A stretch of 64,000 nt of DNA from Ferrovibrio sp. (GTDB lineage: Bacteria; Pseudomonadota; Alphaproteobacteria; Ferrovibrionales; Ferrovibrionaceae). Below the pieces are notes generated by a model that saw only the letters and a list, made by a program, of their open reading frames with translations, made no database searches and was not told the DNA's origin. Both the position numbers and the translations under genes were made by a program. Within the stretch, counting starts at the first letter, position 1. Each line of letters begins with the position of its first letter. Positions 1 through 8,842 of the stretch are shown here, one piece after another. The stretch is from the NCBI RefSeq assembly GCF_025869515.1, contig NZ_JAOZVR010000017.1, positions 29,481 to 93,480 of the forward strand, in the 5' to 3' direction.

Positions 1-834
1 GGCCTGCGGGTGATCTCCCAGCGCACCGGCTGGCGCAGCTTCGGCGTGCTGCCGCATCTGCCGGAGGTGGCGCGGCTGCCGGCCGAAGATGCGCTCGGTC
101 TCGACAAGCCGAATACCAGCAGTGGTGAAATCGTCATCGCCGTGCCGCGTCTGGCCCATATCGCCAATTTCGACGATTTCGATCCGCTGCGGCAGGACAC
201 CCATGTGCGGCTGGTCTTCGTCAATCCGGGGCAGCCGCTGCCGGCCGAGGCCGCGCTGGTGATCCTGCCGGGCTCGAAGGCCACCATCGCCGATCTGAGA
301 TTCTTCTGCGCCCAGGGCTGGGATGTCGATCTGGCCGCGCATCTGCGGCGCGGCGGCCGCGTGCTCGGCATCTGCGGCGGTTATCAGATGCTCGGCCGCA
401 GCATCAGCGACCCCAGCGGTATCGAAGGTCCGGCCGAGGCGGTCGAGGGTCTCGGACTGCTGGCGGTCGATACCGTACTGACCAAGGCCAAGACCCTGAC
501 CGAGGTGCAGGGTTTCGAGCGCTTCACCGGCGAGGCTGTGCGCGGCTACGAGATGCATGTCGGCAGCACGGCAGGCAACGATGCGGCGCGACCGTTCCTG
601 CGCCTGCAGGGCCGGCATGACGGTGCGGTGTCGGAAGACGGCCGCGTGGCGGGCTGCTACCTGCACGGCCTGTTCGCGGCCGATGCGTTCCGTGCGGCGT
701 TTCTTTCGCAGCTCAGCGGCCGGGATATCGCCGCCGGCAGTTACGAGGCCGGCGTGGACGACGCGCTGGATGCGCTCGCCGCCGCCATCGAGCGGCATCT
801 CGATATCGACGCCCTGATCAAAGCAGCGCGATAG
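1..834 (+). CDS. cobQ: Cobyric acid synthase CobQ, C-terminal part (5' end outside window)
   Basis: This enzyme performs the glutamine-dependent amidations that turn adenosylcobyrinic a,c-diamide into adenosylcobyric acid in cobalamin synthesis. The reading frame is already open at base 1, so only the last 277 residues are present. CobQ is usually about 480-500 residues, so the ATP-binding half lies upstream. The visible part is the class-I glutamine amidotransferase-like domain: the nucleophile motif GICGGYQMLG (Cys near fragment residue 125), the GYEMHVGS motif and the YLHGLF histidine motif. The 3' end overlaps the end of the convergent cobD by 17 bases. With cobD and cobC alongside, this is the late part of a B12 locus. 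Confidence 0.93.
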   Translation, partial: GLRVISQRTGWRSFGVLPHLPEVARLPAEDALGLDKPNTSSGEIVIAVPRLAHIANFDDFDPLRQDTHVRLVFVNPGQPLPAEAALVILPGSKATIADLRFFCAQGWDVDLAAHLRRGGRVLGICGGYQMLGRSISDPSGIEGPAEAVEGLGLLAVDTVLTKAKTLTEVQGFERFTGEAVRGYEMHVGSTAGNDAARPFLRLQGRHDGAVSEDGRVAGCYLHGLFAADAFRAAFLSQLSGRDIAAGSYEAGVDDALDALAAAIERHLDIDALIKAAR

Positions 835-1816
835 CCCCGAGCAGTGCAGCACCGGACAGCAGCAGTCCGGCGACGGCATAAAGTTTCAGCGCGCGGCGGA
901 TATCGGTGGCGGTTGCTTCGCTGCGGCCATCGCCCATCCAGTGATCCTCGACCCAGCCTTCGGCATAGCGGCGCGGCCCGGCCAGCCGCAGCCCGAGCGC
1001 ACCGGCCATGGCGGCTTCGGGCCAGCCGGCATTGGGCGAGCGATGCCTGCCGGCATCGCGTTCGACCGCCGCGAAAGCAGCGCCGGCGGACGCACCGGGC
1101 AGGACTGCTGCGGCCAGCACCAGCAGCAGGGCCGAGAGCCGCGAAGCGGGCAGGTTGACCAGGTCGTCGAGCCGCGCCGCCGCCCAGCCGAAGGCGCGAT
1201 AGCGATCCGACTTGTGGCCGATCATGCTGTCGGCGGTGTTGATCGCCTTGTAGAGCGCGATGCCGGGCAGGCCGCCGATGGCGAGCCAGAAGGCCGGCGC
1301 CACCACGCCGTCGGAAAAATTCTCGGCCAGGCTTTCGATCGCGGCACGGCTGACCCCGGCCTCGTCCAGGCTTTCGGGGTCGCGGCCGACGATCATCGCC
1401 ACCGCCTCGCGGCCGCCCACGATGCCGCCGTCTTCCAGGCCGCGCGCCACGGCGACCACATGATCCCACAGGCTGCGCTGCGCCAGCAGGCTGGCGGCGA
1501 ACACGGCCTCCACGATCCAGCTGTCGCCCGGCAGCAGGACGGCGAGCCAGTGCCGCACTAGGCTGGCGGCATACCACACCGCCAGCAGCAGCAGGGCCAG
1601 CGCCAGCAGGCCGGTGAGACGGCGCCACAGATCGCTCCAGGCCGGTCTGTTGAGATGACGTTCCAGCAGGCCGATCAGCGCGCCGATCCACACCACCGGA
1701 TGGCGGATCGCGCGATAGAGCGGCGCGGGCCAGCCGAGCAGGGCTTCGATGCCGAGCGCGACGACAAGGAGCCAGAGGTTGATCGCAGCCGGGTACACCG
1801 TAAGATCGCCGCCCAT
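818..1816 (-). CDS. cobD: Adenosylcobinamide-phosphate synthase CobD (CbiB)
   Basis: This is a membrane enzyme that attaches the aminopropanol (or its phosphate) arm to adenosylcobyric acid. The 332-residue product has several hydrophobic segments, and it carries the CbiB family signatures EALLGWP near the N terminus, HPVVWIG, LAENFSDGVVAPAFW, and the NTADSMIGHK ... RLDDLVNLPASR stretch. I chose the ATG at 1816; an in-frame ATG at 1837 would add seven residues but overlaps the start of cobC further and has no clear ribosome site. It is divergent from cobC with overlapping 5' ends and convergent with cobQ. Membership of the family is secure; the exact start is not. Confidence 0.92.
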   Translation of the reverse strand: MGGDLTVYPAAINLWLLVVALGIEALLGWPAPLYRAIRHPVVWIGALIGLLERHLNRPAWSDLWRRLTGLLALALLLLAVWYAASLVRHWLAVLLPGDSWIVEAVFAASLLAQRSLWDHVVAVARGLEDGGIVGGREAVAMIVGRDPESLDEAGVSRAAIESLAENFSDGVVAPAFWLAIGGLPGIALYKAINTADSMIGHKSDRYRAFGWAAARLDDLVNLPASRLSALLLVLAAAVLPGASAGAAFAAVERDAGRHRSPNAGWPEAAMAGALGLRLAGPRRYAEGWVEDHWMGDGRSEATATDIRRALKLYAVAGLLLSGAALLGAIALL

Positions 1817-1835
1817 GACAGAGGATGATTCCACC

Positions 1836-2888
1836 ATGGCGGCGGCAGCACCGGCCAGTCAACTGGTCCATGGGCAACCGGCGCCGTCCATCGTTGCCCA
1901 TGGCGGCGATCTGAGCGGTCTGCGCGCGGCGCCCGGTGCCTATGCGGGCGACTGGCTCGATCTCAGCACCGGCATCAATCCGTTTCCCTGGCCGTTGCCG
2001 GACCTGCCGGCCGAGGCATGGACCCGGCTGCCGGGCGCCGACGGGATGGCGGCGCTGCTGGATGCCGCACGACAGGCCTATGGCGTGCCGGCCGCGGCCG
2101 GCATCGTCGCCGCGCCGGGCACCCAGGCGATCATCCAGCTGCTGCCTTTCCTGTTCCCAACCTCACGCATTGCCATCCTCGGCCCCACCTATGCCGAACA
2201 TGCCCATGTCTGGCGGCAGGCCGGGCATGACGTGCGCGAGATCGACGGCGTACCGGGCAGCCTGAAGGACATCGACGTGCTGCTGACGGTCAATCCGAAC
2301 AATCCGGATGGCCGCGCGCTCGGCCTGCCGCTGCTGCATCGCTGGCATGCCGAACTGTCGTCGCGTGGCGGCTGGCTGATCCTGGACGAGGCTTTTGCCG
2401 ATGTGGCGCCGGAGGTTTCGCTTTGCGCCCAGGCCGGTACACCGGGCCTGGTGATCCTGCGCAGCTTCGGCAAGTTCTTCGGCCTGGCCGGACTGCGACT
2501 CGGTTTCATGCTGGCGCCGGCTGAGATGACAGGGACTGTCAGCGTCGCTCAGGGCCCCTGGGCGGTGAGCGGCCCGGCGCTAGAGATCGGTGCGGCGGCG
2601 CTGAAGGATGCTGCATGGCAGGCGCAGATGCGCGACGAGCTGCGCATGCGCAGCAGGCGGTTCGACCAGGGCATGCGCGAGCGCGGCATCCATGTACTGG
2701 GCGGCACGGCGCTGTTCCGGCTCGCCAAGGTCAGCGATGCCGCCGGTTTTGCGCAGGCCTTGCGCGGCCAGGGCATCCATGTGCGGATTTTCGAGAAACA
2801 ACCGCAGTGGATGCGCTTCGGCCTGCCGGTCGACGAGGCGGAATTCTGGCGCCGCCTCGATCTGGTGCTGCAGGATTTCAGGCTTTAG
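1836..2888 (+). CDS. cobC: Threonine-phosphate decarboxylase CobC (PLP aminotransferase fold)
   Basis: It should decarboxylate L-threonine phosphate to (R)-1-amino-2-propanol phosphate, the linker used by CobD next door. The 350 residues have the class-I/II aminotransferase layout: LSTGINPFPWP near the N terminus, TVNPNNPDGR, LDEAFAD, and the PLP lysine in SFGKFFGLAG (Lys about residue 213), followed by LRLGF. The ATG at 1836 is preceded by AGAGGA at 1820-1825; an upstream in-frame ATG at 1815 is possible. It is divergent from cobD, and the 5' ends of the two genes overlap or abut. A general histidinol-phosphate aminotransferase is the only serious alternative, and the cob context argues against it. 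Confidence 0.9.
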   Translation: MAAAAPASQLVHGQPAPSIVAHGGDLSGLRAAPGAYAGDWLDLSTGINPFPWPLPDLPAEAWTRLPGADGMAALLDAARQAYGVPAAAGIVAAPGTQAIIQLLPFLFPTSRIAILGPTYAEHAHVWRQAGHDVREIDGVPGSLKDIDVLLTVNPNNPDGRALGLPLLHRWHAELSSRGGWLILDEAFADVAPEVSLCAQAGTPGLVILRSFGKFFGLAGLRLGFMLAPAEMTGTVSVAQGPWAVSGPALEIGAAALKDAAWQAQMRDELRMRSRRFDQGMRERGIHVLGGTALFRLAKVSDAAGFAQALRGQGIHVRIFEKQPQWMRFGLPVDEAEFWRRLDLVLQDFRL

Positions 2889-2899
2889 TGCAGGCGGCG

Positions 2900-3790
2900 T
2901 CACGCCACCGAACGGGCCTTGCTTCTTGCCGTCTCAATGTCGCGCACCGGCGGCAGGCCGTATAGGCGGCCGTATTCCCGAGTGAACTGCGACACGCTTT
3001 CATAACCGACCGCGAAGGCCGCGCTGCTGACGGGCATATTTTCCGACAGCATCAGCCGGCGGGCTTCGATCAGGCGCAACTGCTTCTGGAACTGTAGCGG
3101 CGAGAGAGACGTCACGGTGCGGAAATGCTGGTGGAATGAGGAGGGACTCATTCCGGCCATGGCGGCCAGGCGCTCGACCGGAATCCGCTGGGAAAAATCG
3201 GCGCGCAGCACGGCGACGGCGCGGGCGATGCGCTGCACATGGCCGTCCGGCCAGCCAAGCCGCCGGATCGCCATGCCATGCCGGCCGGTCAGCAACCAGT
3301 AATGCATCTCGCGCAGAAGCTGCGTGCCCAGCACCGGCAGCGAAGCCGGACGTTCGAGTAGCCGCATCAACCGCAGTGCCGCATCGGCCACTTCGGAATC
3401 GGTCGGCTCGACCCGCACCGGCGCGGGATCGGCCACATGCGCAGCCTTCATCGCCACCGCCAGATCGGTAATGATCGTCAGGTCAAGTTCCAGCACCAGC
3501 GAGATATAGGGTGCGGCGATGCTGGCCCGCGTGATCTGGCTCACCGTCGGCACATCTGCCGTGATCAGCAGGCTGTCGCCGGCGGAGAAGGGAAAGCCCT
3601 GCATCCCCATCGTCACATGCTTGCTGCCCTGCAGGACCAGACAGACGAGTGGCTGCGAGATCGCGTAGACGAGATCGCTGGACGCAGTGGCGCGTACGAG
3701 GAAGAGGCCGGGGATCGGCGTTTGCGCGATCCCGTTCGCATCTGCCTGGGCTTCGGTATAGCGGCGCGCCGTATCGAGCAGCGTGGTCAT
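2900..3790 (-). CDS. AraC-family transcriptional regulator
   Basis: This 296-residue regulator has an N-terminal cupin-like AraC_N domain (about residues 20-185, including LVCLVLQGSKHVTMG and FSAGDSLLITADVP). A C-terminal double helix-turn-helix follows (about residues 200-285), with the typical LAAMAGMSPSSFHQHF and AFAVGYESVSQFTREYGR helices. Proteins of this type are commonly encoded back to back with a short-chain dehydrogenase that they control, and exactly that arrangement is present: the SDR gene starts 135 bases away on the other strand. The inducer cannot be read from the sequence. Confidence 0.9.
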   Translation of the reverse strand: MTTLLDTARRYTEAQADANGIAQTPIPGLFLVRATASSDLVYAISQPLVCLVLQGSKHVTMGMQGFPFSAGDSLLITADVPTVSQITRASIAAPYISLVLELDLTIITDLAVAMKAAHVADPAPVRVEPTDSEVADAALRLMRLLERPASLPVLGTQLLREMHYWLLTGRHGMAIRRLGWPDGHVQRIARAVAVLRADFSQRIPVERLAAMAGMSPSSFHQHFRTVTSLSPLQFQKQLRLIEARRLMLSENMPVSSAAFAVGYESVSQFTREYGRLYGLPPVRDIETARSKARSVA

Positions 3791-3925
3791 GCAGCAAGCC
3801 TAGCCGGTCTCCGGCCGGCCTGCACCGGATTTTGGAGGATTAGGCAAGGAACGCCGAGCTTCTGGCAACAAAGCCCGGTATTCCGGCCCGATATTCGGTT
3901 CGTCACCCCCACCAGGAGATGGACC

Positions 3926-4681
3926 ATGAGCAAGATCACCCTCGTCACCGGCGCCAGTCGCGGCCTTGGCCGCAACACCGCGCTCAGCATTGCCCGCCGC
4001 GGCGGCGATGTCATCCTGACCTATCAAAGCCGGAGTGCGGAGGCCGAAGCCGTCGTTGCCGAGATTCAGGCGCTGGGCCGCATGGCCGCCGCCTTCCAGC
4101 TCGACAGCGGCGATGTCAGCGGCTTCGCACCCTTCGCCGAACGGCTGCGCAAGGCCCTGCGCGAAACCTGGGGGCGGCAGAGCTTCGACCATCTGGTGAA
4201 CAATGCCGGCCATGGCGACTATGCACTGATCAGCGACACCACCGAGGCGCAGTTCGACGGCCTGATGAACGTTCATTTCAAGGGTGTCTATTTCCTGACG
4301 CAGGCTTTGCTGCCGCTGATCGCCGATGGCGGCCGCATCGTCAACCTATCGTCGGGCCTTACCCGCGTTTCGTATCCCGGCTATGCCGCCTATGCAGCGA
4401 TGAAGGGTGCGGTCGAGGTACTCAGCGTCTACATGGCGAAGGAGCTGGGCGCGCGAGGCATTGCGGTCAATACCGTCGCGCCGGGCGCTATCGAGACCGA
4501 TTTCGGCGGCGGTGCAGTGCGCGACAACCCGGAAATCAACAAAATCTTCGCCGAGATGACTGCGCTGGGTCGCGCTGGCCTGCCGGATGATATCGGCCCG
4601 ATGATCGCCAGCCTGCTGTCCGAAGACAATCGCTGGATCAATGCCCAGCGGATCGAAGTTTCCGGTGGCCAGGCCATCTGA
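3926..4681 (+). CDS. Short-chain dehydrogenase/reductase (classical SDR)
   Basis: This 251-residue classical SDR is probably a cytosolic NAD(P)H-dependent ketone or aldehyde reductase. It has the cofactor motif TGASRGLG (residues 8-15), NNAG, the catalytic Ser in NLSSG, and the catalytic YAAMK. The ATG at 3926 follows AGGAG at 3914-3918. A longer upstream open frame has no ribosome site and runs antisense into the araC gene, so I did not use it. Divergent pairing with the AraC regulator suggests inducible expression. The substrate is unknown. Confidence 0.92.
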   Translation: MSKITLVTGASRGLGRNTALSIARRGGDVILTYQSRSAEAEAVVAEIQALGRMAAAFQLDSGDVSGFAPFAERLRKALRETWGRQSFDHLVNNAGHGDYALISDTTEAQFDGLMNVHFKGVYFLTQALLPLIADGGRIVNLSSGLTRVSYPGYAAYAAMKGAVEVLSVYMAKELGARGIAVNTVAPGAIETDFGGGAVRDNPEINKIFAEMTALGRAGLPDDIGPMIASLLSEDNRWINAQRIEVSGGQAI

Positions 4682-4760
4682 AGGCGATGGCGGATCGGGT
4701 GGGTGTCGGCGGAGGCGTCTCTGCCGGCATCTCGTCCACCTCGGCCAGGCGCGGCCCTGT

Positions 4761-5549
4761 TCAGCGTCTGCCGGTCAGGCTGCGTTTGTAGAGCAGGCTG
4801 GCGGCGATGACGAAGACGCTGACCAGCGCGATCAGCAAAGTGGAGATCGCATTGATCTCGGGCGAGATGCCGAGCCGCACCGCGCTGTAGACCCGCACGG
4901 GTAATGTCGTGGCACCCGGGCCATTGACGAAGGAGGCCAGCACCACGTCGTCGAGCGACAGCGTAAATGCCAGCAGCCAGCCGGCCGCCAGCGCCGGTGT
5001 CAGCGCCGGCACCGTGACCAGCATAAAGGCCTGCACCGGCCCGGCGCCGAGATCGCGCGCGGCGGCTTCGAGATCGGGATCGAGGCCGACCAGCTTGGCC
5101 TGCACGATCACCAGCACGAAGGCGGCGCCGAACGTGGCATGCACGATCATCACCGTGGCCAGGCCGCGTTCGATATCCAGCGAGACGAACAGCAGCAATG
5201 TGGCGACGCCGAGAATCACCTCGGGCAGCACCATCGGCGCCAGCATCAGGCCGGCAAAGACCTGCCTGCCGGGAAAACGGCCGAGCCGGGTCAGCGCCAG
5301 TGCCCCCAGGGTTCCCAATAAAGTTGCAAGCGTGGCCGCCACGGCGCCGATCTGCAGTGAATGCCATGCCGCCTCCAGATAGGCCGGGCTGGAGAACAGC
5401 ACGCCGTACCAGTGCAGCGAAAAGCCGCCCCAGACCGTGACCAGTTTCGAGGCGTTGAAGGAGAACACCACCACCAGCAGGATCGGCAGGTAGAGGAAGG
5501 CGAGGCCGAAGCCCAGTGCAGCCAGATTGAGCGGGCTGAATCTGTTCAT
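4761..5549 (-). CDS. potI: Polyamine ABC transporter permease, PotI/PotC type
   Basis: Inner-membrane permease of 262 residues and the second channel subunit of the spermidine/putrescine-type importer encoded here. It shows a hydrophobic N terminus (LAALGFGLAFLYLPILLVVVFSF), about six membrane spans, and the cytoplasmic EAA loop (EAAARDLGAGPVQAFMLVTVP) that docks onto the ATPase. The ATG at 5549 overlaps the stop of the preceding permease in an ATGA junction, which fixes the start; the open frame extends further upstream only as an out-of-phase shadow of the other permease. It is the last gene of the four-gene operon. Confidence 0.93.
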   Translation of the reverse strand: MNRFSPLNLAALGFGLAFLYLPILLVVVFSFNASKLVTVWGGFSLHWYGVLFSSPAYLEAAWHSLQIGAVAATLATLLGTLGALALTRLGRFPGRQVFAGLMLAPMVLPEVILGVATLLLFVSLDIERGLATVMIVHATFGAAFVLVIVQAKLVGLDPDLEAAARDLGAGPVQAFMLVTVPALTPALAAGWLLAFTLSLDDVVLASFVNGPGATTLPVRVYSAVRLGISPEINAISTLLIALVSVFVIAASLLYKRSLTGRR

Positions 5550-6409
5550 CGCGCCGCCCTGCCGAGTTCGAGCCGCTGCAGCGTCATCGCCGGCACCAGC
5601 AGCAGCAGTGTCAGCAGCACCGCCAGCGCGCTGGCCATCGGCCAGTCGCGGTTGGAGAAGAATTCGGTCCACAGGGTCTGGCCCAGCATCACGGTGGCCG
5701 AGCCGCCGAGCAGATCGGGGATGACGAATTCGCCGACCATCGGGATGAACACCATCAGCCCGGCGGCGAGAATGCCGGGCCGCGCCAGCGGCACGGTGAC
5801 CAGCCAGAAGGCTTTCATCGGCGTGGCGCCGAGATCGATGGCGGCCTCGGTGAGTTTCGGCGACTGCCCGGCGAGGCTGGCATAGATCGGCAGGATGGCG
5901 AACGGCAGGTAGCTGTAGGTCATGCCGAGCACGACGCCGAAGCCGGTATTCACCAGCACCAGCGGCGTGTCGATGATGCCGAGGCCGAGCAGGGCGGCAT
6001 TGATCAGGCCCTCGGGCTTGAGCAGCGCGATCCAGGCATAGACGCGGATCAGGAATGAGGTCCAGAAGGGCAGGATGATGAGGGTGAGCAGCAGCGGCTG
6101 CCAGCCCTTCGGCGCCCGCGTCACCGCGCGCGCAATGGCGAGGCCGAGGACCAGGCAGCACAGCGTCGCCAGCCCGGCGAACAGCAGGCTGTTGCCGAGC
6201 GCGCGCAGGTACAGCGCATCCTCCAGCAGCAGGCTGTAATTGCCCATCTGCGCCGCCAGCGCGCCGTCGCGGAACAGAGGCGTGAACGGCGGCTGGGCCA
6301 GCTGGGCTTCGGCGAAGCTGATTTTCAGGATCAGCAGCAGCGGCACCACGACGAACACCGCGGTCCACAGCAGCGGCAAGGCGAGCAGACCGAGGCGTCG
6401 CGGTGTCAT
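5546..6409 (-). CDS. potH: Polyamine ABC transporter permease, PotH/PotB type
   Basis: First inner-membrane permease subunit (287 residues, about six membrane spans). The PotB/H family marks are the N-terminal span LLALPLLWTAVFVVVPLLLI, the conserved LPFWTSFLIRVYAWI stretch, and the EAA loop EAAIDLGATPMKAFWLVTVP. Its start overlaps the end of the ATPase gene and its stop overlaps the start of potI, both by four bases, pointing to translational coupling and fixed subunit ratios. Confidence 0.94.
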   Translation of the reverse strand: MTPRRLGLLALPLLWTAVFVVVPLLLILKISFAEAQLAQPPFTPLFRDGALAAQMGNYSLLLEDALYLRALGNSLLFAGLATLCCLVLGLAIARAVTRAPKGWQPLLLTLIILPFWTSFLIRVYAWIALLKPEGLINAALLGLGIIDTPLVLVNTGFGVVLGMTYSYLPFAILPIYASLAGQSPKLTEAAIDLGATPMKAFWLVTVPLARPGILAAGLMVFIPMVGEFVIPDLLGGSATVMLGQTLWTEFFSNRDWPMASALAVLLTLLLLVPAMTLQRLELGRAAR

Positions 6410-7503
6410 GCCTCTTCGGCCCGCAGCGGCACCAGCGCGTCGGCGTCCCAGCTGAGCCAGACCGGCTGATCGAGTTCCAGCAACGGCTCATGCAGGGCAT
6501 TGAGCTGCGAGGCCTTCAGCACCTGACCGTCGTCCAGCCGAACGGAAATCCCCGTCATGTCTCCGATATAGTCGATATCGGTGATGATGCCGCTGGCGGT
6601 GTTCGGACCGGGTACCCAATGAGGAGCCGGGGGATCGCGCGAAATCTCGATCTGCTCCAGCCGCAGCGCCAGTTCCTGCCGGCCACCGCGGGTCGGCCGG
6701 TCGGCATCGGCGCTGTAATGCAGCAGCAGGGTGCCGCTGCGTGCCGCCACCAGCCCGCCGATGCCGCTTTCGACGGCGGCATTGAACAGGTTGGTCTCGC
6801 ACATCAGGCTGGCGACGAAGCGATCGACCGGCCGGTCGTAGACGCGGCGCGGCGCATCCAGCTGGCGGAAGCGGCCGCGATTCATCACCGCGATGCGGTC
6901 GGCCAGCGCCATGGCCTCGTCGTTGTCATGGGTCACGAAGACGAAGGCGATGCCGGTCTGGCGGTTCAGCCTGCGCAGTTCGGCCTGGGTCTGCTGGCGC
7001 AGGCGCTTGTCCAGCGCGCCGAGCGGCTCGTCGAGCAGCAGCAGGCGCGGCCGTTTCACCAGCGCGCGGGCCAGCGCCACGCGCTGCTGCTGGCCGCCCG
7101 AAAGCTGATGCGGCTTGCGCGCGGCAAAGTCGGCAATCTCCAGCATCGCCATCGCCTCGCTGGTGCGGCTGGCGATCTCGGCCGTGGCCAGGCCCTCGCG
7201 GCGCAGGCCGAAGGCGATGTTGTCGCGCACGTTCAAGTGCGGGAACAGCGCATAGGACTGGAACATCATGTTGACCGGTCGCCGGTGCGACGGCAGCGCT
7301 GTGATGTCGCGTCCATCCAGCAGGATGCGGCCGCTGTCGGGTGCCTCCAGTCCGGCGATCAGGCGCAGCAGGGTGGATTTGCCGCAGCCGGACGGACCGA
7401 GCAGGACAAGCGATTCACCATCCTCGACGCTGAGATCGAGAGTGTCGACCGCGGGTTCGGCGCCATAGGATTTGCTGACGCCGCTCAGCTGCAGCAATGG
7501 CAC
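6406..7503 (-). CDS. potG: Polyamine ABC transporter ATP-binding protein, PotG/PotA type
   Basis: Cytoplasmic ATPase of 365 residues that powers the importer. Walker A is GPSGCGKST (residues 36-44), with a Q-loop in MMFQSYALFPH, signature LSGGQQQRVALARAL, Walker B LLLLDEPLGALD and the switch histidine in FVTHDNDEA. A C-terminal TOBE-like regulatory domain fills roughly residues 240-365. It starts three bases after the stop of the binding-protein gene and overlaps the permease gene downstream. Confidence 0.94.
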   Translation of the reverse strand: MPLLQLSGVSKSYGAEPAVDTLDLSVEDGESLVLLGPSGCGKSTLLRLIAGLEAPDSGRILLDGRDITALPSHRRPVNMMFQSYALFPHLNVRDNIAFGLRREGLATAEIASRTSEAMAMLEIADFAARKPHQLSGGQQQRVALARALVKRPRLLLLDEPLGALDKRLRQQTQAELRRLNRQTGIAFVFVTHDNDEAMALADRIAVMNRGRFRQLDAPRRVYDRPVDRFVASLMCETNLFNAAVESGIGGLVAARSGTLLLHYSADADRPTRGGRQELALRLEQIEISRDPPAPHWVPGPNTASGIITDIDYIGDMTGISVRLDDGQVLKASQLNALHEPLLELDQPVWLSWDADALVPLRAEEA

Positions 7504-7506
7504 GAT

Positions 7507-8613
7507 CTAGTTGCCGCCCTTCACGCGGGTCCAGGCGCGGGTCAGCAGGCGCTGCTCGGCCTGATTGGACGGCACCACGGTATAGAGGTTCTTCAGCGCC
7601 TCGACCGGCGGGAACACATCCTTGTCGGCCATCGCATCCTTCGAGACCAGTGACAGCGACTCCGGCACGGCATTGGGATACTGCACGGCATTGGTGATCT
7701 TCGCGATCACTTTGGGCTGCAGGATGTAGTTGATGAAGGCATGCGCATTGTCGGGGTTGGGCGCATCGGCCGGGATCGCCATCACGTCGAACCACTGCTG
7801 CGCGCCTTCGCGGGGCAGCAGATACTGCACGCGCACGCCTTTCTTCGCCTCTTCGGCGCGGGTACGGGCCTGCAGGATGTCGCCCGAGAAACCGTAGGCC
7901 AGGCAGGCATCGCCATTGGCGAGGTCGTTGATGTACTGCGAGGAGTGGAACTTGCGGATATAGGGGCGCACCTTCATCAGCACGGCCTCGGCTTTGGCAA
8001 TGCTGGCGGCATCCTTGGCGTTCGGATCGAGGCCGAGATATTTCAGCGCCGCCACCATGATCTCGTCGGGCGCATCCAGCAGCACGACGCCGCAATCGGC
8101 GAACTTCGACACGATTTCCGGATCGAACAGCATTTTCAGCGAATAGGCCGGCGGGTTGGCCATGCGCTGTTTGATCTTGTCGGGGTTGAGCCCGATACCG
8201 CTGGTGCCCCAGAGATAGATGGCGGCATGCTGGTTGCCGGGGTCGTATTTCGCCAGCCGCTCCATCTGCGCCGGATCGAGTCTGGCGAAATTCGGAATCT
8301 TCGTCCTGTCGAGCGGGCGCAGCAGTTTGGCCTGCACCTGGCGCGCCATGTAGTACTGCGTCGGCACCACCACGTCGTAACCGCTTTTGCCGGCCAGCAG
8401 TTTGGCTTCCAGCGTGTCGTTGGAGTCGTAGACGTCGTAGCGCACCCTGATGCCGGTCTCGACCTCGAAATCCTTCAGCACCTGCGGATCGACATAGTCC
8501 GACCAGTTGTAGACGTTGACGGCTTTTTCCTGGGCGACCGCACCTGTGAACGGGGTGCCGAAGGAGAGGGCGGCCAGCAGGGCAGCTAGCATGGGCAGGC
8601 GGGTCAGATACAT
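7507..8613 (-). CDS. potF: Periplasmic polyamine-binding protein, PotF/PotD type
   Basis: Periplasmic solute-binding protein (368 residues) that would deliver putrescine or a related polyamine to the PotGHI transporter. The N terminus is a signal peptide with cleavage likely after FTGAVA, followed by the family motif VNVYNWSDYVDPQVLKDFE, then YDVVVPTQYYMARQ and LWGTSGIGLNPDKI. The ATG at 8613 places the signal peptide at the true N terminus; an upstream in-frame start at 8667 would add 18 charged residues in front of it. As first gene of the operon it carries the promoter region, which faces that of the glycosyltransferase. Confidence 0.94.
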   Translation of the reverse strand: MYLTRLPMLAALLAALSFGTPFTGAVAQEKAVNVYNWSDYVDPQVLKDFEVETGIRVRYDVYDSNDTLEAKLLAGKSGYDVVVPTQYYMARQVQAKLLRPLDRTKIPNFARLDPAQMERLAKYDPGNQHAAIYLWGTSGIGLNPDKIKQRMANPPAYSLKMLFDPEIVSKFADCGVVLLDAPDEIMVAALKYLGLDPNAKDAASIAKAEAVLMKVRPYIRKFHSSQYINDLANGDACLAYGFSGDILQARTRAEEAKKGVRVQYLLPREGAQQWFDVMAIPADAPNPDNAHAFINYILQPKVIAKITNAVQYPNAVPESLSLVSKDAMADKDVFPPVEALKNLYTVVPSNQAEQRLLTRAWTRVKGGN

Positions 8614-8708
8614 GGGGCGGCTCCGGGTTGGTTGCCGGATTATGACAACCCGGCTCTGGCCGGGCAACGCCGTCGCGCCGGATCATCCCGCCGGTAACCT
8701 TCTGTGGA

Positions 8709-8726
8709 TTGTCACCAAAGTTTCAC
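8709..8726 (+). promoter_or_regulatory. Distal PHO-box-like direct repeat
   Basis: TTGTCAC (8709-8715) and GTTTCAC (8720-8726) are separated by four bases, giving the 11-base period of PhoB sites (consensus repeats of the CTGTCAT type). It lies upstream of a better match at 8751-8768. The assignment is by motif only. Confidence 0.5.
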
Positions 8727-8750
8727 GACTGTCTCCGACTTATCCCCAGC

Positions 8751-8784
8751 CTTTCATCGGCCTGTCATCGAATCGCGATGTAAT
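8751..8784 (+). promoter_or_regulatory. Probable PhoB-dependent promoter: PHO box plus -10 element
   Basis: CTTTCAT (8751-8757), four bases, then CTGTCAT (8762-8768) form a near-consensus PHO box. TGTAAT at 8779-8784 (five of six matches to the sigma-70 -10 element) follows ten bases later, the spacing used when PhoB replaces the -35 element. Transcription would start near 8791, about 50 bases before the glycosyltransferase ATG. Phosphate-starvation control is therefore inferred. Confidence 0.6.
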
Positions 8785-8842
8785 CGGGAATCGGTGATTC
8801 GGCCCCTGACACGGCAGGGGAGCGTCCAGGGAGAGAGCAGTC

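Noticed and set aside
4761..6500. Continuous 579-codon frame suggesting a fused permease
   Set aside because: Only the last 262 codons match a permease; the upstream part is out-of-phase with the real potH gene, and an ATGA junction defines the start.
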